Notes: generated by a model not told the origin, from the sequence alone. DNA of 64,000 bases from Cytobacillus sp. NCCP-133 (GCF_026011715.1 NZ_BRVM01000014.1:1-64000); one strand, 5' to 3'; shown: positions 43,161 through 52,097, counted from the first letter of the stretch. A program made the numbers and translations.

Positions 43161-43586
43161 TACTCTGTCCAGGAATTTCCGGTACTTATATTGGTTTAGC
43201 TGGTAGCGGATAAAACAGCCTATGCAAAATCCAAGAATGGCAATAAATGCAGATAATGCAACCATAGCCGCAAAAATATATCCGGCAATGGTCCATTCCA
43301 GCAGGAAGCTAATTAGACCAAATGCCAGGCAGACAACTGCGATAACCTGGTTAAATTGCTGCTGATTCCAGTCTTCCGGAATGTATTCTGAAGAATTTTT
43401 TCTGAGGAAAAGTCTAGCTGTATGCATAATGGGATTGTAGCCGAACAATAGGCCCATTACACCTGCAAGCAGGGGAATGGCGAGTATCCATGCTTCTCCG
43501 GTAAACCAGGAAGCTAAAACACTCAATACGATCGACCATTGATTGGTTCTAACGAGCGGACGGGGAATAGAAACCGGTTTAGTCAT
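43158..43586 (-). CDS. DUF4395 membrane protein
   Basis: The 142-residue protein has four hydrophobic segments and a pattern (RTNQWSIVLSVLASWF, FNQVIAVVCLAFGLI, ALSAFIAILGFCIGCFIRYQ) typical of DUF4395. Members often sit near thioredoxin-like or rhodanese genes; none is adjacent here. The Cys-containing last helix (GFCIGCF) could be redox active. Function unknown. Confidence 0.75.
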   Translation of the reverse strand: MTKPVSIPRPLVRTNQWSIVLSVLASWFTGEAWILAIPLLAGVMGLLFGYNPIMHTARLFLRKNSSEYIPEDWNQQQFNQVIAVVCLAFGLISFLLEWTIAGYIFAAMVALSAFIAILGFCIGCFIRYQLNQYKYRKFLDRV

Positions 43587-43721
43587 TTTTTCCGACTTTT
43601 CTCATTGGTTTTATAGGTATTATTAGTTTACTTAAATGGCACAGTTTTGGGAAGAGAAAAAGCCTGGAAAATCAAAAAAAGCACGTCTTCTGATCTGGTT
43701 CTGAATTTAACCAAGTATGCT

Positions 43722-44357
43722 TTAATAGAGCCTCTTCGCATAGCTTTCCTGAAGAGCGGATTCAATCTTTTTACTATCCAGGTCAGGCAAATTGACATGG
43801 TCCGCAAGAATTTGGGATGGCTTAGGCAACTCTTTTTTATCCAGCCACTCGAAAGAATTCCAAAGCTTAGACCGCTTGAGAGCTTTGGCGCAATGAATAT
43901 AGCATTCTTCTACCTCAACAGCTATGCCCAGAATTGGAATCTTGCTGTGTGCTGTCATTTTTTTTAGAATGTCAGTGTCTCTTATAATTTTGGCACGACC
44001 GTTGATCCTTAGAGTTTCCTCCAATCCAGGGATTATAAATAGAAGACCAATATGAGGATTAGATAAAATGTTGAGCAGTGAATCCATTCTTTTATTGCCC
44101 GGACGTTCAGGAATAACGAAAGACTGTTCATCCAAAATATGTACAAATCCGGGGGCATCGCCGCGCGGAGAAGTATCGCAGCTCCCGGAACTGTCAGCAG
44201 TTGAAAGAAACACGATCGGGGATTTACCAATAAATTCCCGGCAATGGCGGTCCAGCTTATAGATGACTTTATTGGCTGCTGTTCTGCTTGGGGTGCCCAG
44301 CAGGAAACGAAGCTCATCCTCAGAACCAATGACGTCTTTAAACACAGTATCTCTCAA
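43722..44357 (-). CDS. FMN-dependent PPOX-type flavoprotein
   Basis: The 211-residue protein belongs to the pyridoxamine 5'-phosphate oxidase-like split-barrel group, subfamily MSMEG_1061-like. Typical segments are SPIVFLSTADSSGSCDTSPRGDAPGFV, ERPGNKRMDSLLNILSNPHIGLLFIIPG and LRINGRAKIIRD, which bind FMN in related proteins. It probably reduces a cofactor-like or xenobiotic substrate. Confidence 0.8.
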   Translation of the reverse strand: MRDTVFKDVIGSEDELRFLLGTPSRTAANKVIYKLDRHCREFIGKSPIVFLSTADSSGSCDTSPRGDAPGFVHILDEQSFVIPERPGNKRMDSLLNILSNPHIGLLFIIPGLEETLRINGRAKIIRDTDILKKMTAHSKIPILGIAVEVEECYIHCAKALKRSKLWNSFEWLDKKELPKPSQILADHVNLPDLDSKKIESALQESYAKRLY

Positions 44358-44400
44358 AAAATCACTCCTCCATATCTATTTATTCAAGTTATTCAAGAAA

Positions 44401-44420
44401 AAGGAGGATTTCCCCTCCTT
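44401..44420 (-). terminator. Terminator of the putative small peptide gene
   Basis: On the minus strand AAGGAGG, a 6-nt loop and CCTCCTT are followed by TTTCTTG. It overlaps the stop codon of the 27-residue frame at 44419-44502. Confidence 0.7.
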
Positions 44421-44502
44421 ATGTACTAAAATGACTGTTTGAAACCTTCTTAAAAGAAAGCTCAGGAATGCTAATTCTAATAGAGTACTTTAAATATGCC
44501 AT
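44419..44502 (-). CDS. Putative 27-residue small protein
   Basis: A minus-strand frame begins MAYLKYSIRISIPELSFKK and is 27 residues long. GAAGGGAG lies 8 nt before the ATG and an intrinsic terminator overlaps the stop, so it has the signals of a real short gene. The peptide is cationic with alternating hydrophobic residues. It is too short for family assignment. It lies between dps and the PPOX gene. Confidence 0.4.
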   Translation of the reverse strand: MAYLKYSIRISIPELSFKKVSNSHFST

Positions 44503-44610
44503 TATGGAGACTCCCTTCTGAGATGCTAGGAGTGACATCTGCTCAATCTTACCATCTAAGAACGGCAGCTGGAAAAGTTATTGCTTCAAAAAAGCATCAT
44601 TTACGGGCAA

Positions 44611-44646
44611 AAAAAAGAGCCAGCGGTACTTCCCACTGACTCTTTT
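44611..44646 (-). terminator. Terminator of dps
   Basis: On the minus strand AAAAAGAGTCAG and CTGGCTCTTTTTTT form an imperfect stem with a T run, 12 nt after the dps stop. Confidence 0.75.
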
Positions 44647-44657
44647 TATTTCATTTA

Positions 44658-45095
44658 TTATTCTCCTAAGTAGGCATTTAGCATCCAAATGTGCGTATCA
44701 AGTTTTTCCATAAGCCCGATTGCGAAGTCAGCTGTTACTTGATCTTCATGTTCCTCAGCAAGCTGGGCTATAGAAGTTAATTGTTCCTTTAGATGTTTGT
44801 AGTCTGCAGACAGGCTGGCAACCATGTCTTCAGCCTTTACTTCTCCATCGGACTCTTCCAGGGTACATAGGCTTAAAAATTCCTTTAAACTTGATGCAGG
44901 AGTGCCGCCAATTGCAAGCAGACGTTCTGCAGCTTCATCTACAACTTCTGCAGCTTCATTATATAACCCCTCAAATTTTTCATGAAGGGCAAAGAAAAAC
45001 GGCCCTTTTACAAACCAGTGATAACGGTGCAATTTAGTATATAGGACACTCCAGTTTGCGATTTGAACATTTAATGCTGAATATAATTGTTCCAT
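44658..45095 (-). CDS. dps: Dps-family DNA-protecting ferritin
   Basis: The 145-residue protein has the Dps ferroxidase signature at subunit interfaces: WSVLYTKLHRYHWFVKGPFFFALHEKFEGLYNEAAEVVDEAAERLLAIGG, with the His, Asp and Glu ligands in place. The dodecamer binds DNA and oxidises Fe(II) with peroxide. A perfect PerR box upstream predicts induction by peroxide and metal limitation, as for B. subtilis mrgA. Confidence 0.92.
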   Translation of the reverse strand: MEQLYSALNVQIANWSVLYTKLHRYHWFVKGPFFFALHEKFEGLYNEAAEVVDEAAERLLAIGGTPASSLKEFLSLCTLEESDGEVKAEDMVASLSADYKHLKEQLTSIAQLAEEHEDQVTADFAIGLMEKLDTHIWMLNAYLGE

Positions 45096-45128
45096 TTGAA
45101 AATCCCCCTTTAATTAGCTTGTAATATC

Positions 45129-45178
45129 ATTATAACAAATATTAAATTAAAATCAATATTTATTTATAATAATTATAA
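45129..45178 (-). promoter_or_regulatory. dps promoter with perfect PerR box
   Basis: On the minus strand the -35 TTGATT (45151-45156) and -10 TATAAT (45129-45134) are 16 bp apart. TTATAATAATTATAA (45164-45178) matches the PerR box consensus TTATAATNATTATAA at every position and lies 7 bp upstream of the -35. Confidence 0.85.
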
Positions 45179-45221
45179 TTAATATTTTTATTTGTGTAAT
45201 GGGAGTAATGCACAAAGAAAA

Positions 45222-45244
45222 AATCCCGGTTTAAAACCGGGATT
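45222..45244 (-). terminator. Terminator of the yqaA-like gene
   Basis: AATCCCGGTTT and AAACCGGGATT form a stem with a run of T on the minus strand. Confidence 0.85.
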
Positions 45245-45247
45245 GAG

Positions 45248-45829
45248 TTACGCAGCTTTATTTCTTTTTTTCACCATGATATAAACAAAAAATACAACTA
45301 GAATGATTAGCCCTCCTGCCAGTGTTAGAAGGCTGAAATTTTCTTCAATGAATGTTTTCGCCTGCACACCCATCACCATAATAATAGCAGCTTCCAGAAA
45401 GAAGCGTGCTCCTCGGCCGATGATAGACCAAATGACTAAAACCCTTAAACGGATGTTAGATATTCCAGCGAAAATCGTAAAGACTTTATAAGGGATCGGA
45501 GTAAAAGCGGAAATTAAAATCGCCATCGCCCCGTACTTTGTAAAATAGTTTTCTACCTTTTGAATTCTTTCTTCAGAAATAATAAACCTTAATACAGGAC
45601 GGCCTAGTTTCTTTCCGATAAACCAGCCGAGAATGGCACCGAGTACGGAAGCAACTGTAGTAATAAAAGCGTACCAGAGCACACTTTCAGGGTTCGAAAT
45701 TCCCATTGGGATCAGCAGTACATCGGGCGGAATCGGAAAGAACGAAGAATCGGCAAAAGAGACGAAAAACAATCCAAAGATTCCATACTCCATCAGCCAT
45801 TCTTCAATTGCATGAATCATTTCAGACAT
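45248..45829 (-). CDS. YqaA/DedA-family membrane protein
   Basis: The 193-residue membrane protein has the DedA/VTT (SNARE-associated) core: GIFGLFFVSFADSSFFPIPPDVLLI, LGAILGWFIGKKLGRPVL and AFTPIPYKVFTIFAGISNI. The last carries the conserved F-x-P-x-P-hydrophobic loop. Members help move lipids such as undecaprenyl phosphate or phosphatidylethanolamine across the membrane. Start is ATG at 45829. Confidence 0.82.
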   Translation of the reverse strand: MSEMIHAIEEWLMEYGIFGLFFVSFADSSFFPIPPDVLLIPMGISNPESVLWYAFITTVASVLGAILGWFIGKKLGRPVLRFIISEERIQKVENYFTKYGAMAILISAFTPIPYKVFTIFAGISNIRLRVLVIWSIIGRGARFFLEAAIIMVMGVQAKTFIEENFSLLTLAGGLIILVVFFVYIMVKKRNKAA

Positions 45830-46032
45830 TTATGATAATCTCCTTTATAACTTCCATAATCACATATGTGAAGTATACCACTTTTTATGCCAGCCCGTCA
45901 TGCTGAAAAAATAGGCCCTGTTGGGGGAAGTTCGTGAACTTTCAAAAGTAAAGATCCCAACTTATAAACCCTGCTAAGTATGGTAAAGTGATATAGTATC
46001 AATAAAAAAGAACATAATAGTGAGGATTTCAC

Positions 46033-46917
46033 ATGGAATATATTTTATTTAGTATTTTAGGGGCACTGATCAGTGTGTTCTCCGGTTTCTTTGGAGTAGG
46101 AGGGGGATTTATATTAACCCCAACGCTAATGCTGTTTGGATTTTCTCCAGTAGAAGCTATTACAACAAGTTTATTATTTTCAATTGGAACCTCCATCTCG
46201 GGTATTACCGCTCATATCAAGATGAAGAATATTCTGCTAAAGCAAGGGTTAATCCTTGGACTAAGCGGAATGGCAGCTACACAGGCGGCACATCCTTTTG
46301 TGTTGTTTCTTGAAAAAAGAGGATGGGATGATTGGGCCGTTCCAATGTTTTATATCGTCCTTCTGTCTTACTTTGCCCTCACTATGCTGAAAAGGGGAAA
46401 GAAACCTAGATCAGGTGCTGATCATCCTGCTGAACAGTCTCATTCACTCATTAAGATGATTTCAATCGGTTTTTTTGCCGGATTTGTGTCAACCACTTTA
46501 GGGGTAGGCGGCGGATTTATTATGGTTCCCCTTTCGGTAGCACTTTTGGGCTTACTGCCAAAAAAAGCTGTGGGTACAAGCTTATTTGCCATTCTATTGA
46601 TCGTGTCGGCCGGTTTTCTATCTTATGCTTCCACGATTACCATTGATTATTGGACGGGCTTTTCTTTAGTTGCTGGCGGCCTAGTTGGATCCCAATTTGG
46701 AGCGAAGCTCACATCATATTTTGAAAACGAAGAGATTACGTATATGCTTGGCGCTCTTTATATGGCGACAGTTGCAAGTGTAATACTCAAATTAGTGAAC
46801 TTGAATTATGCTGGCCTTGTCTTAATGACTATTTTCGTAGGGGGCTTTTTAGTAAGGAGTATTGTAAAAATGAAGCTGGCGAACGCCCGGAATAACGCAA
46901 AAAAGGAGAGACCGTAA
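46033..46917 (+). CDS. TSUP family permease (TauE/SafE)
   Basis: The 294-residue protein has about eight hydrophobic segments in two halves, each opening with a glycine-rich motif (GFFGVGGGFILTPTLM and GFVSTTLGVGGGFIMVPL). This is typical of sulfite/organosulfonate exporters. Substrate not determined. The stop lies within its own terminator. Confidence 0.85.
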   Translation: MEYILFSILGALISVFSGFFGVGGGFILTPTLMLFGFSPVEAITTSLLFSIGTSISGITAHIKMKNILLKQGLILGLSGMAATQAAHPFVLFLEKRGWDDWAVPMFYIVLLSYFALTMLKRGKKPRSGADHPAEQSHSLIKMISIGFFAGFVSTTLGVGGGFIMVPLSVALLGLLPKKAVGTSLFAILLIVSAGFLSYASTITIDYWTGFSLVAGGLVGSQFGAKLTSYFENEEITYMLGALYMATVASVILKLVNLNYAGLVLMTIFVGGFLVRSIVKMKLANARNNAKKERP

Positions 46918-46931
46918 TGGCCTCTCCTTTT
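46901..46931 (+). terminator. Terminator of the TSUP permease gene
   Basis: AAAAGGAGAG and CTCTCCTTTT form a 10-bp stem overlapping the stop codon. Confidence 0.85.
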
Positions 46932-47030
46932 GTTTCAGGATCAGAAGGGATCTCTTTGAGCTCCGATAACTGTCCAGCTTTAGCGCCTTGCCCTGCAGGG
47001 AAATAAACAAGCTATTATACTCTGCAGGAG

Positions 47031-48215
47031 TTATTTTGCAACATAATTTGAACCTGTCGAAAACATATACGTTTTATGGTGATAGCGCATGCTGAATATC
47101 AGTCCCATGGCCAGCATGTTCCCCATCAGTGAACTCCCCCCATAGCTGATGAAAGGCAGCGGAATGCCGGTAATCGGCAGAACCTGGATGGTCATCCCAA
47201 TGTTTTGAAAAACATGGAAGGTAATCATGCTGATAATGCCGACGCAAATATAAGTATTAAAAGGGTCGATTGTATCCAGCGCTGTTTTAGTCAAGTGATA
47301 GATAAGAAGAAAGAACAAGCTGATCACAATACTGGCACCGAAAAAACCGTACTCTTCTCCAATAACACTAAAGATAAAATCAGTATGGGCATCCGGAACA
47401 TAGACTTGCCTGTCACTAAAGCCTTTTCCAGAGATTAAGCCGGATCCAATTGCAAGCATAGAGTTATAGAGCTGCATGCCAGCTCCTTGCTTATGGTTGA
47501 CAGGGTCCAGCCAGGAGTAGATTCTGCTGAATTGGTAGGGATCCACTCCAAGATATTTCTCCAAAATTTCAGGTGCTGCGATCACAAGGTAGAGGATAGT
47601 TCCAGCAAAGGCTCCCAGAAAACCATAAATGGGCACAAGGATTTTCCACGATATCCCTGACACAAGAGTCATGCCTGTTAAAATAGCAACAATGACTAGA
47701 GCTGTGCCCAGGTCCTCAATGATAATTAATCCTAATGGAAGCGAAGTCACTGCCCCAAGCTTAATGAGAAGAAGCAAATCAGAACCAAGGGTCTTGGTTA
47801 CATACTTAAAATGATGATCGGAAATGATTTTGCTCAAAGCTATAATCACGAAGACTTTTACAAACTCTGAGGGCTGAATGGAACCCAGCCCTGGAACCAC
47901 ATACCAAAGAGTTGCCCCTTTGCGCTCCGGTGCAATGCTTTCAGGTGCAATAAATAATCCCAGCAATAAAAGAATTCCAAAACCATATAAAAGCCATGAA
48001 AGTTTTCTAATTTGCTCACTATCAAAATACACAACTACGGCAATAATGATTAGGCCAACTACATAGTTTACGATTTGTTTAATTACAAAGTTCCCGGCAT
48101 ATTGCTCGGAGGATTGTCCGCTGTATATAGCGATGCAGCTAATAAGGAAGAAGAGCAGCAATAAAAAGCATAACGTCCAATCAAATCGGTCTGAAGGTTT
48201 TTTTGTTTGATCCAT
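47031..48215 (-). CDS. rodA: RodA-type SEDS glycosyltransferase
   Basis: The 394-residue protein has about ten hydrophobic segments and the SEDS motifs: GSIQPSEFVKVFVIIALSKI, IIIEDLGTALVIVAI, HTDFIFSVIGEEYGFFGA and ITGIPLPFISYGGSSL. These proteins polymerise glycan during cell elongation with a class B PBP, here encoded elsewhere. The catalytic Asp is expected in the EDLGTA or WLDP region. FtsW/SpoVE relatives share the motifs; RodA is chosen because it stands alone outside a dcw cluster. Confidence 0.85.
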   Translation of the reverse strand: MDQTKKPSDRFDWTLCFLLLLFFLISCIAIYSGQSSEQYAGNFVIKQIVNYVVGLIIIAVVVYFDSEQIRKLSWLLYGFGILLLLGLFIAPESIAPERKGATLWYVVPGLGSIQPSEFVKVFVIIALSKIISDHHFKYVTKTLGSDLLLLIKLGAVTSLPLGLIIIEDLGTALVIVAILTGMTLVSGISWKILVPIYGFLGAFAGTILYLVIAAPEILEKYLGVDPYQFSRIYSWLDPVNHKQGAGMQLYNSMLAIGSGLISGKGFSDRQVYVPDAHTDFIFSVIGEEYGFFGASIVISLFFLLIYHLTKTALDTIDPFNTYICVGIISMITFHVFQNIGMTIQVLPITGIPLPFISYGGSSLMGNMLAMGLIFSMRYHHKTYMFSTGSNYVAK

Positions 48216-48797
48216 CCCTATACACCTGGTTTCTTTTCCTTTTTTCCATTTTTATTGCATTCTAACGGGCAGTAAGACTACCGCTTCAACACCCAGAGGA
48301 ATCGAATGAGGTAATGGCACTTAAAATGTCCGTAAAGGCCCTAAAGAAGAACAAAGACTAAGAACGCCACGTCCTGTGGCAGTGTCTTTGTGCCCCGCTT
48401 CCTTTGGGCTTTAATAATCAATCAGTGGGATAAAAACCCCCCACTGATTGAAGTTTCACTTTATCCTAACAAAGATAGATACCCCTTACAATGGCTGTTT
48501 CAGTGTAGTCCTATACCTTTAGACGAAATGAGGAGTGAGATAGTTTCCGGCTTTTAATAATTTGAAGGCATAAAAAATAGTTTGATATAAAGAGGGTATA
48601 TGGAAATAAAATGGAACTATTTATAATATTTTTCTAAACAGGAAAGAAATCTTTACATATTTTTGCTACAATAAGAGAGGAAAAAACAGTCAGGTTCAAG
48701 CAGGCAGTTTCGCAGACAGAAGCTGTCTTTTTCGATAAATAGCCGCTGTGAGCGTTTGCTATAGATATTACTCTGTAACGGTTCGGAGGTTTCGTCA
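48216..48797. other. Gene-free stretch with two hairpin elements
   Basis: No gene is supported in this gap of about 580 nt. An imperfect hairpin at 48348-48390 has ACAAAGAC...GCCAC and GTGGC...GTCTTTGT arms, which resemble a scattered Bacillus repeat. A second, perfect hairpin at 48418-48452 (TCAATCAGTGGG and CCCACTGATTGA) may be a terminator for an incoming transcript. AT-rich DNA follows up to the next gene. Confidence 0.5.
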
Positions 48798-49574
48798 TTG
48801 AAAAAAAGAAATCATGCTATTCGTGAACTCATCTATGTCCATCTTAATGAACAGGATCAGTATGTTTTAACATATGGAATTGAGTTTGCCGAGTTTGTAC
48901 AAACCCTTGCAGATTCAATTAATAATTTGCTGCTTCTGAAGCACCGCTATGAGCATGGAGATTTCAATATGCATACGATGTTCGATTTTGTAACCAGAGA
49001 TAAGCTCGGAAAGCTTGTTGGAGAAGATGTATATAGCTATGGCGATTTCTGCTGGATTGATTTTGAGGAAGAAGAGGCTGTAAATGAACTTCCGGGCCAG
49101 ACGATCGCTGAGATTCTTTATCTTGGTCATGTTAAAGAGCACTTAAAGCCTCCTTTTTACAATTATTTAAGTAATCGGTATGTGTACCTTGCCCATGATG
49201 ACGGCTGGTTTAACCGTACCTATTACCGGGATTTGAATGATTTCTACCGGATGCTGGGGGAAGTGATCCCTGGGAAAATGGGGCAAATGAAAGTGGGAAA
49301 AACGCTGCTCGGCATGAAAAAGAAGAAAACATATCCCCCCATCACAAGAGATGTCCTTCTATCATTAAAACCTTTAATGAAGGAAGGGGCAGTGCTGTCC
49401 ATAAAGGATATTGACCAAAATCGGACACGGATTGAAATTCCGATTTGGATTATCGGTGATTTTGCACATATGGATGATATGTATGACGAATATGTAACCA
49501 TGTCTAAGGAGCCTTGTGAAGCAAAGATTGTATTCGATAAGAAGACTAGGGAGTGGAAGATTTACTCCCGATAG
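48798..49574 (+). CDS. Conserved hypothetical protein, soluble
   Basis: The 258-residue protein has no membrane segment or known enzyme motif that I recognise. Visible features are a helical N-terminal region (IRELIYVHLNEQDQYVLTYG), an acidic loop DFEEEEAVNELPGQ and a Lys-rich segment TLLGMKKKKTYPP. The start is TTG with GGAGGT 7 nt upstream. It has a distinct upstream region and is followed by the B12-regulated operon, to which it does not belong. Confidence 0.6.
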   Translation: MKKRNHAIRELIYVHLNEQDQYVLTYGIEFAEFVQTLADSINNLLLLKHRYEHGDFNMHTMFDFVTRDKLGKLVGEDVYSYGDFCWIDFEEEEAVNELPGQTIAEILYLGHVKEHLKPPFYNYLSNRYVYLAHDDGWFNRTYYRDLNDFYRMLGEVIPGKMGQMKVGKTLLGMKKKKTYPPITRDVLLSLKPLMKEGAVLSIKDIDQNRTRIEIPIWIIGDFAHMDDMYDEYVTMSKEPCEAKIVFDKKTREWKIYSR

Positions 49575-49611
49575 GATTCTGAACTTTTTTACAACATTCA
49601 GCAAATTTCTC

Positions 49612-49639
49612 TTACATTTCTAGCGGGATGGTGTATAAT
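49612..49639 (+). promoter_or_regulatory. Promoter of the cobalamin operon
   Basis: TTACAT (49612-49617) and TATAAT (49634-49639) are 16 bp apart, about 25-30 nt before the B12 riboswitch. Confidence 0.65.
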
Positions 49640-49672
49640 CGGATATAGAAAAATTTTATATGCATAAAAGAA

Positions 49673-49868
49673 CAGGTGTCTTCTTAAAGAGAGTAAAGCC
49701 ACATCATTTCGTTATTCTTTGAAGACTTAATAGGGAAGCTGGTGAAAATCCAGCGCGGTCCCGCCACTGTAAATGGGAGCTGTCTGCAAGTCCACTGTAC
49801 ATTTGTATGGGAAGGCGCAGAATGGCAATGACCATGAGCCAGGAGACCTGCCTGATTCGAAAGCACCC
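49673..49868 (+). ncRNA. Cobalamin (B12) riboswitch aptamer
   Basis: Core sequences are TTAATAGGGAAGCTGGTGAA, GCGGTCCCGCCACTGT and the B12 box GAGCCAGGAGACCTGCCT. The ends CAGGTGTCTTC and GAAAGCACC can pair as stem P1. The RNA binds adenosylcobalamin and lowers expression of the operon downstream. Confidence 0.93.
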
Positions 49869-49886
49869 TTAAACCTACGAGGATAG

Positions 49887-49980
49887 GGAGGTGTTTGGTC
49901 CGGCCATCTATTCTTGCTACATAACCCAGAGAATTATGACCATACAAACATCTCCTTGCCGTTCGAGGAGATGTTTTTTA
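49887..49980 (+). terminator. Riboswitch expression platform with terminator/antiterminator
   Basis: The terminator hairpin pairs CAAACATCTCC (49945-49955) with GGAGATGTTTTTT (49967-49979). The upstream GGAGGTGTTTG (49887-49897) can pair with the same CAAACATCTCC, with one G-U, forming a mutually exclusive antiterminator. This indicates transcription attenuation. Confidence 0.85.
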
Positions 49981-50102
49981 TTTATTTTGGGTGCCGGGCT
50001 TGTCTCTAGCGCTGCCCCCTCTCAATATCGGCAGCGGCAGGGCGCTTAGGTCTTCCTGGCATCACCAGGATTTTGTCAGAAAGTATTGGAGGATTGATGA
50101 GA

Positions 50103-51071
50103 ATGAAAAAGTTTTATTCATTGTTATTAGCTATGCTGCTTGCTGCAGGAGTACTGGCTGGCTGTGGAGAGAGTGCAGAGCAGTCTAAGCAGAAAGCTGA
50201 GGAAGGGCAGAAGGCTAGTGAAGAGGAGTCTGCATTTCCTGTAACGATAAAAGATGCTCTTGATAATGAGGTTGTGATTGAATCAAAGCCTGAAAGAATC
50301 GTTTCTATGATTCCAAGCAACACAGAAATTGCCTTTGGGCTAGGGCTGGGACAGGAAGTGGTAGGAGTCTCCGATTTTGATAACTACCCGGCCGAAGCCG
50401 CTGAGAAAGAAAAGATTGGGGGCATGGAATTTAATGTGGAGAAAATTATCTCCTTAAACCCAGATCTTGTCCTTGCACATGCTTCAAGCGCACATAATTC
50501 GGAAGCAGGTCTACAGCAATTAAGGGACGCGGGTGTGACAGTCCTTGTTGTCAATGATGCGAAAAGCTTTGAGCAGGTTTTTGAATCTATTGAAATGATT
50601 GGAATTGCCGCTGGAGTAAAAGAAGATGCAGAACAGCTTGTTGCGGACATGAAGAGCAAATTAGATGAAATTAAAACAAAAGCGCAAAGGATTAAAGAAG
50701 ATGATCGCCAATCGGTATTTGTTGAAGTTTCGCCTGCTCCTGAAATCTATACGGCGGGAAAAGATACATTTATGGATGAAATGTTAAGTGCGATCAATGC
50801 AGAAAATATCATTACCGAAGAAGGATGGCCAAAAATGGATCCGGAAGCAATTATCGAAAGAAATCCGGATGTAATCATCACAACCCATGGTTATTACACT
50901 GAGGATGCTGTTGGCAATATAATAAGCCGGGATGGCTGGCAGGACATAAGCGCAGTGAAGAATAAGCAAGTTGCTGATGTGGATTCCGATATGGTTACAC
51001 GCTCTGGCCCGCGTATTATTGAAGGAGTCGAGGAACTTGCAAAAGCAGTATATCCGGACGTATTTAAATAA
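50103..51071 (+). CDS. btuF: Cobalamin/cobinamide-binding lipoprotein BtuF
   Basis: This is a surface lipoprotein with signal peptide LLLAMLLAAGVLAGC. The mature domain has the BtuF/FepB-type fold: RIVSMIPSNTEIAFGLGLG, PDLVLAHASS and PDVIITTHGYY. Its position behind a B12 riboswitch and before btuC identifies the ligand as a corrinoid. The ATG at 50103 is preferred (GGAGGA 9 nt upstream) over 50097 and the earlier TTG. Confidence 0.85.
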   Translation: MKKFYSLLLAMLLAAGVLAGCGESAEQSKQKAEEGQKASEEESAFPVTIKDALDNEVVIESKPERIVSMIPSNTEIAFGLGLGQEVVGVSDFDNYPAEAAEKEKIGGMEFNVEKIISLNPDLVLAHASSAHNSEAGLQQLRDAGVTVLVVNDAKSFEQVFESIEMIGIAAGVKEDAEQLVADMKSKLDEIKTKAQRIKEDDRQSVFVEVSPAPEIYTAGKDTFMDEMLSAINAENIITEEGWPKMDPEAIIERNPDVIITTHGYYTEDAVGNIISRDGWQDISAVKNKQVADVDSDMVTRSGPRIIEGVEELAKAVYPDVFK

Positions 51072-52095
51072 TAAATTCTTAGCTTATATTACAGCAGCAG
51101 CTTTTTTGCTTTGTGCCGCGCTATTGGGGATCTCAATTGGAACAGTATCTGTTTCCCCCATCACGATTATCAAAGTGATAGCTGCTGAGCTTCTTCCGTT
51201 TATTTCATTAGAAAATACAGACACTATGCATTCAAATATCATTATGAATATTCGGCTGCCGCGCGTATTGCTGGCTGGCCTGGTAGGGGCGTCTCTTGCA
51301 ATTGCGGGAGCCGCCTTTCAAGGTTTATTAAGAAATCCTCTGGCGGATCCATATACAATTGGAGTGTCTTCGGGGGCTTCGCTCGGTGCTGTTTTAACTT
51401 TGTTTCTGGGTTTATCTATTCCTTTCGCAGGGATGTTTACCTTGCCATTATTCAGTATCCTTTTTTCATTCTTAACTATTTTTGCCGTTTTGCTATTTGC
51501 GAGAAATATTGAACGATCCATGAAAGTGGAAACGATTATTTTAACAGGCATTATCTTCAGTTCCTTTCTTGGCGCCCTTATCTCTCTTATGATTGCCCTG
51601 ACTGGAGAAGAGCTTAGGCAGATTATTGGATGGCTTCTTGGCAGTGTATCGATGAGGGGATGGGCGTATATTAAAATTATCATCCCGTTCTTTGGGATAG
51701 GTGCTATCCTTCTTTTGGTGAACAGCAAGGAGCTTAATGCTATGTCATTTGGAGAGGAAAAGGCCCAGCATATTGGAGTGGATGTTCAGAAAAGAAAGAT
51801 GATGATCCTAATAGCGGGCTCCATCTTAACGGGTGCTGCTGTAGCTGTTTCGGGGACAATAGGATTTGTAGGACTTGTGATTCCTCACCTGACCAGGCTC
51901 TTATGGGGTCCTGATCATAGGCATCTGTTGCCTTTATCCATTTTAATGGGAGCAGGCTTCCTGATCATTGCCGATCTGGTATCCCGGACAATCATTGCAC
52001 CTACCGAGCTTCCAATCGGTGTAATTACAGCGATAATTGGTGCACCTGCATTTGCCTTTATTTTGATGAAGAGACGGACAGAAAGAAGTGGATAA
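51037..52095 (+). CDS. btuC: Corrinoid ABC permease BtuC
   Basis: This FecCD-type permease has about 352 residues from the TTG at 51037, which has AAGGAG 9 nt upstream. The open frame extends to 50971 but only within btuF. Motifs are GASLAIAGAAFQGLLRNPLADPYTIGVSSGA and GTIGFVGLVIPHLTRLLWG. It overlaps btuF by 35 nt, so translation is coupled. Confidence 0.87.
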   Translation: MQKQYIRTYLNNKFLAYITAAAFLLCAALLGISIGTVSVSPITIIKVIAAELLPFISLENTDTMHSNIIMNIRLPRVLLAGLVGASLAIAGAAFQGLLRNPLADPYTIGVSSGASLGAVLTLFLGLSIPFAGMFTLPLFSILFSFLTIFAVLLFARNIERSMKVETIILTGIIFSSFLGALISLMIALTGEELRQIIGWLLGSVSMRGWAYIKIIIPFFGIGAILLLVNSKELNAMSFGEEKAQHIGVDVQKRKMMILIAGSILTGAAVAVSGTIGFVGLVIPHLTRLLWGPDHRHLLPLSILMGAGFLIIADLVSRTIIAPTELPIGVITAIIGAPAFAFILMKRRTERSG

Positions 52096-52097
52096 TC

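Noticed and set aside
50971-51036. Longer N-terminus of BtuC inside btuF
   Set aside because: It would add 22 residues not typical for the family; a good site (AAGGAG) points to the TTG at 51037.
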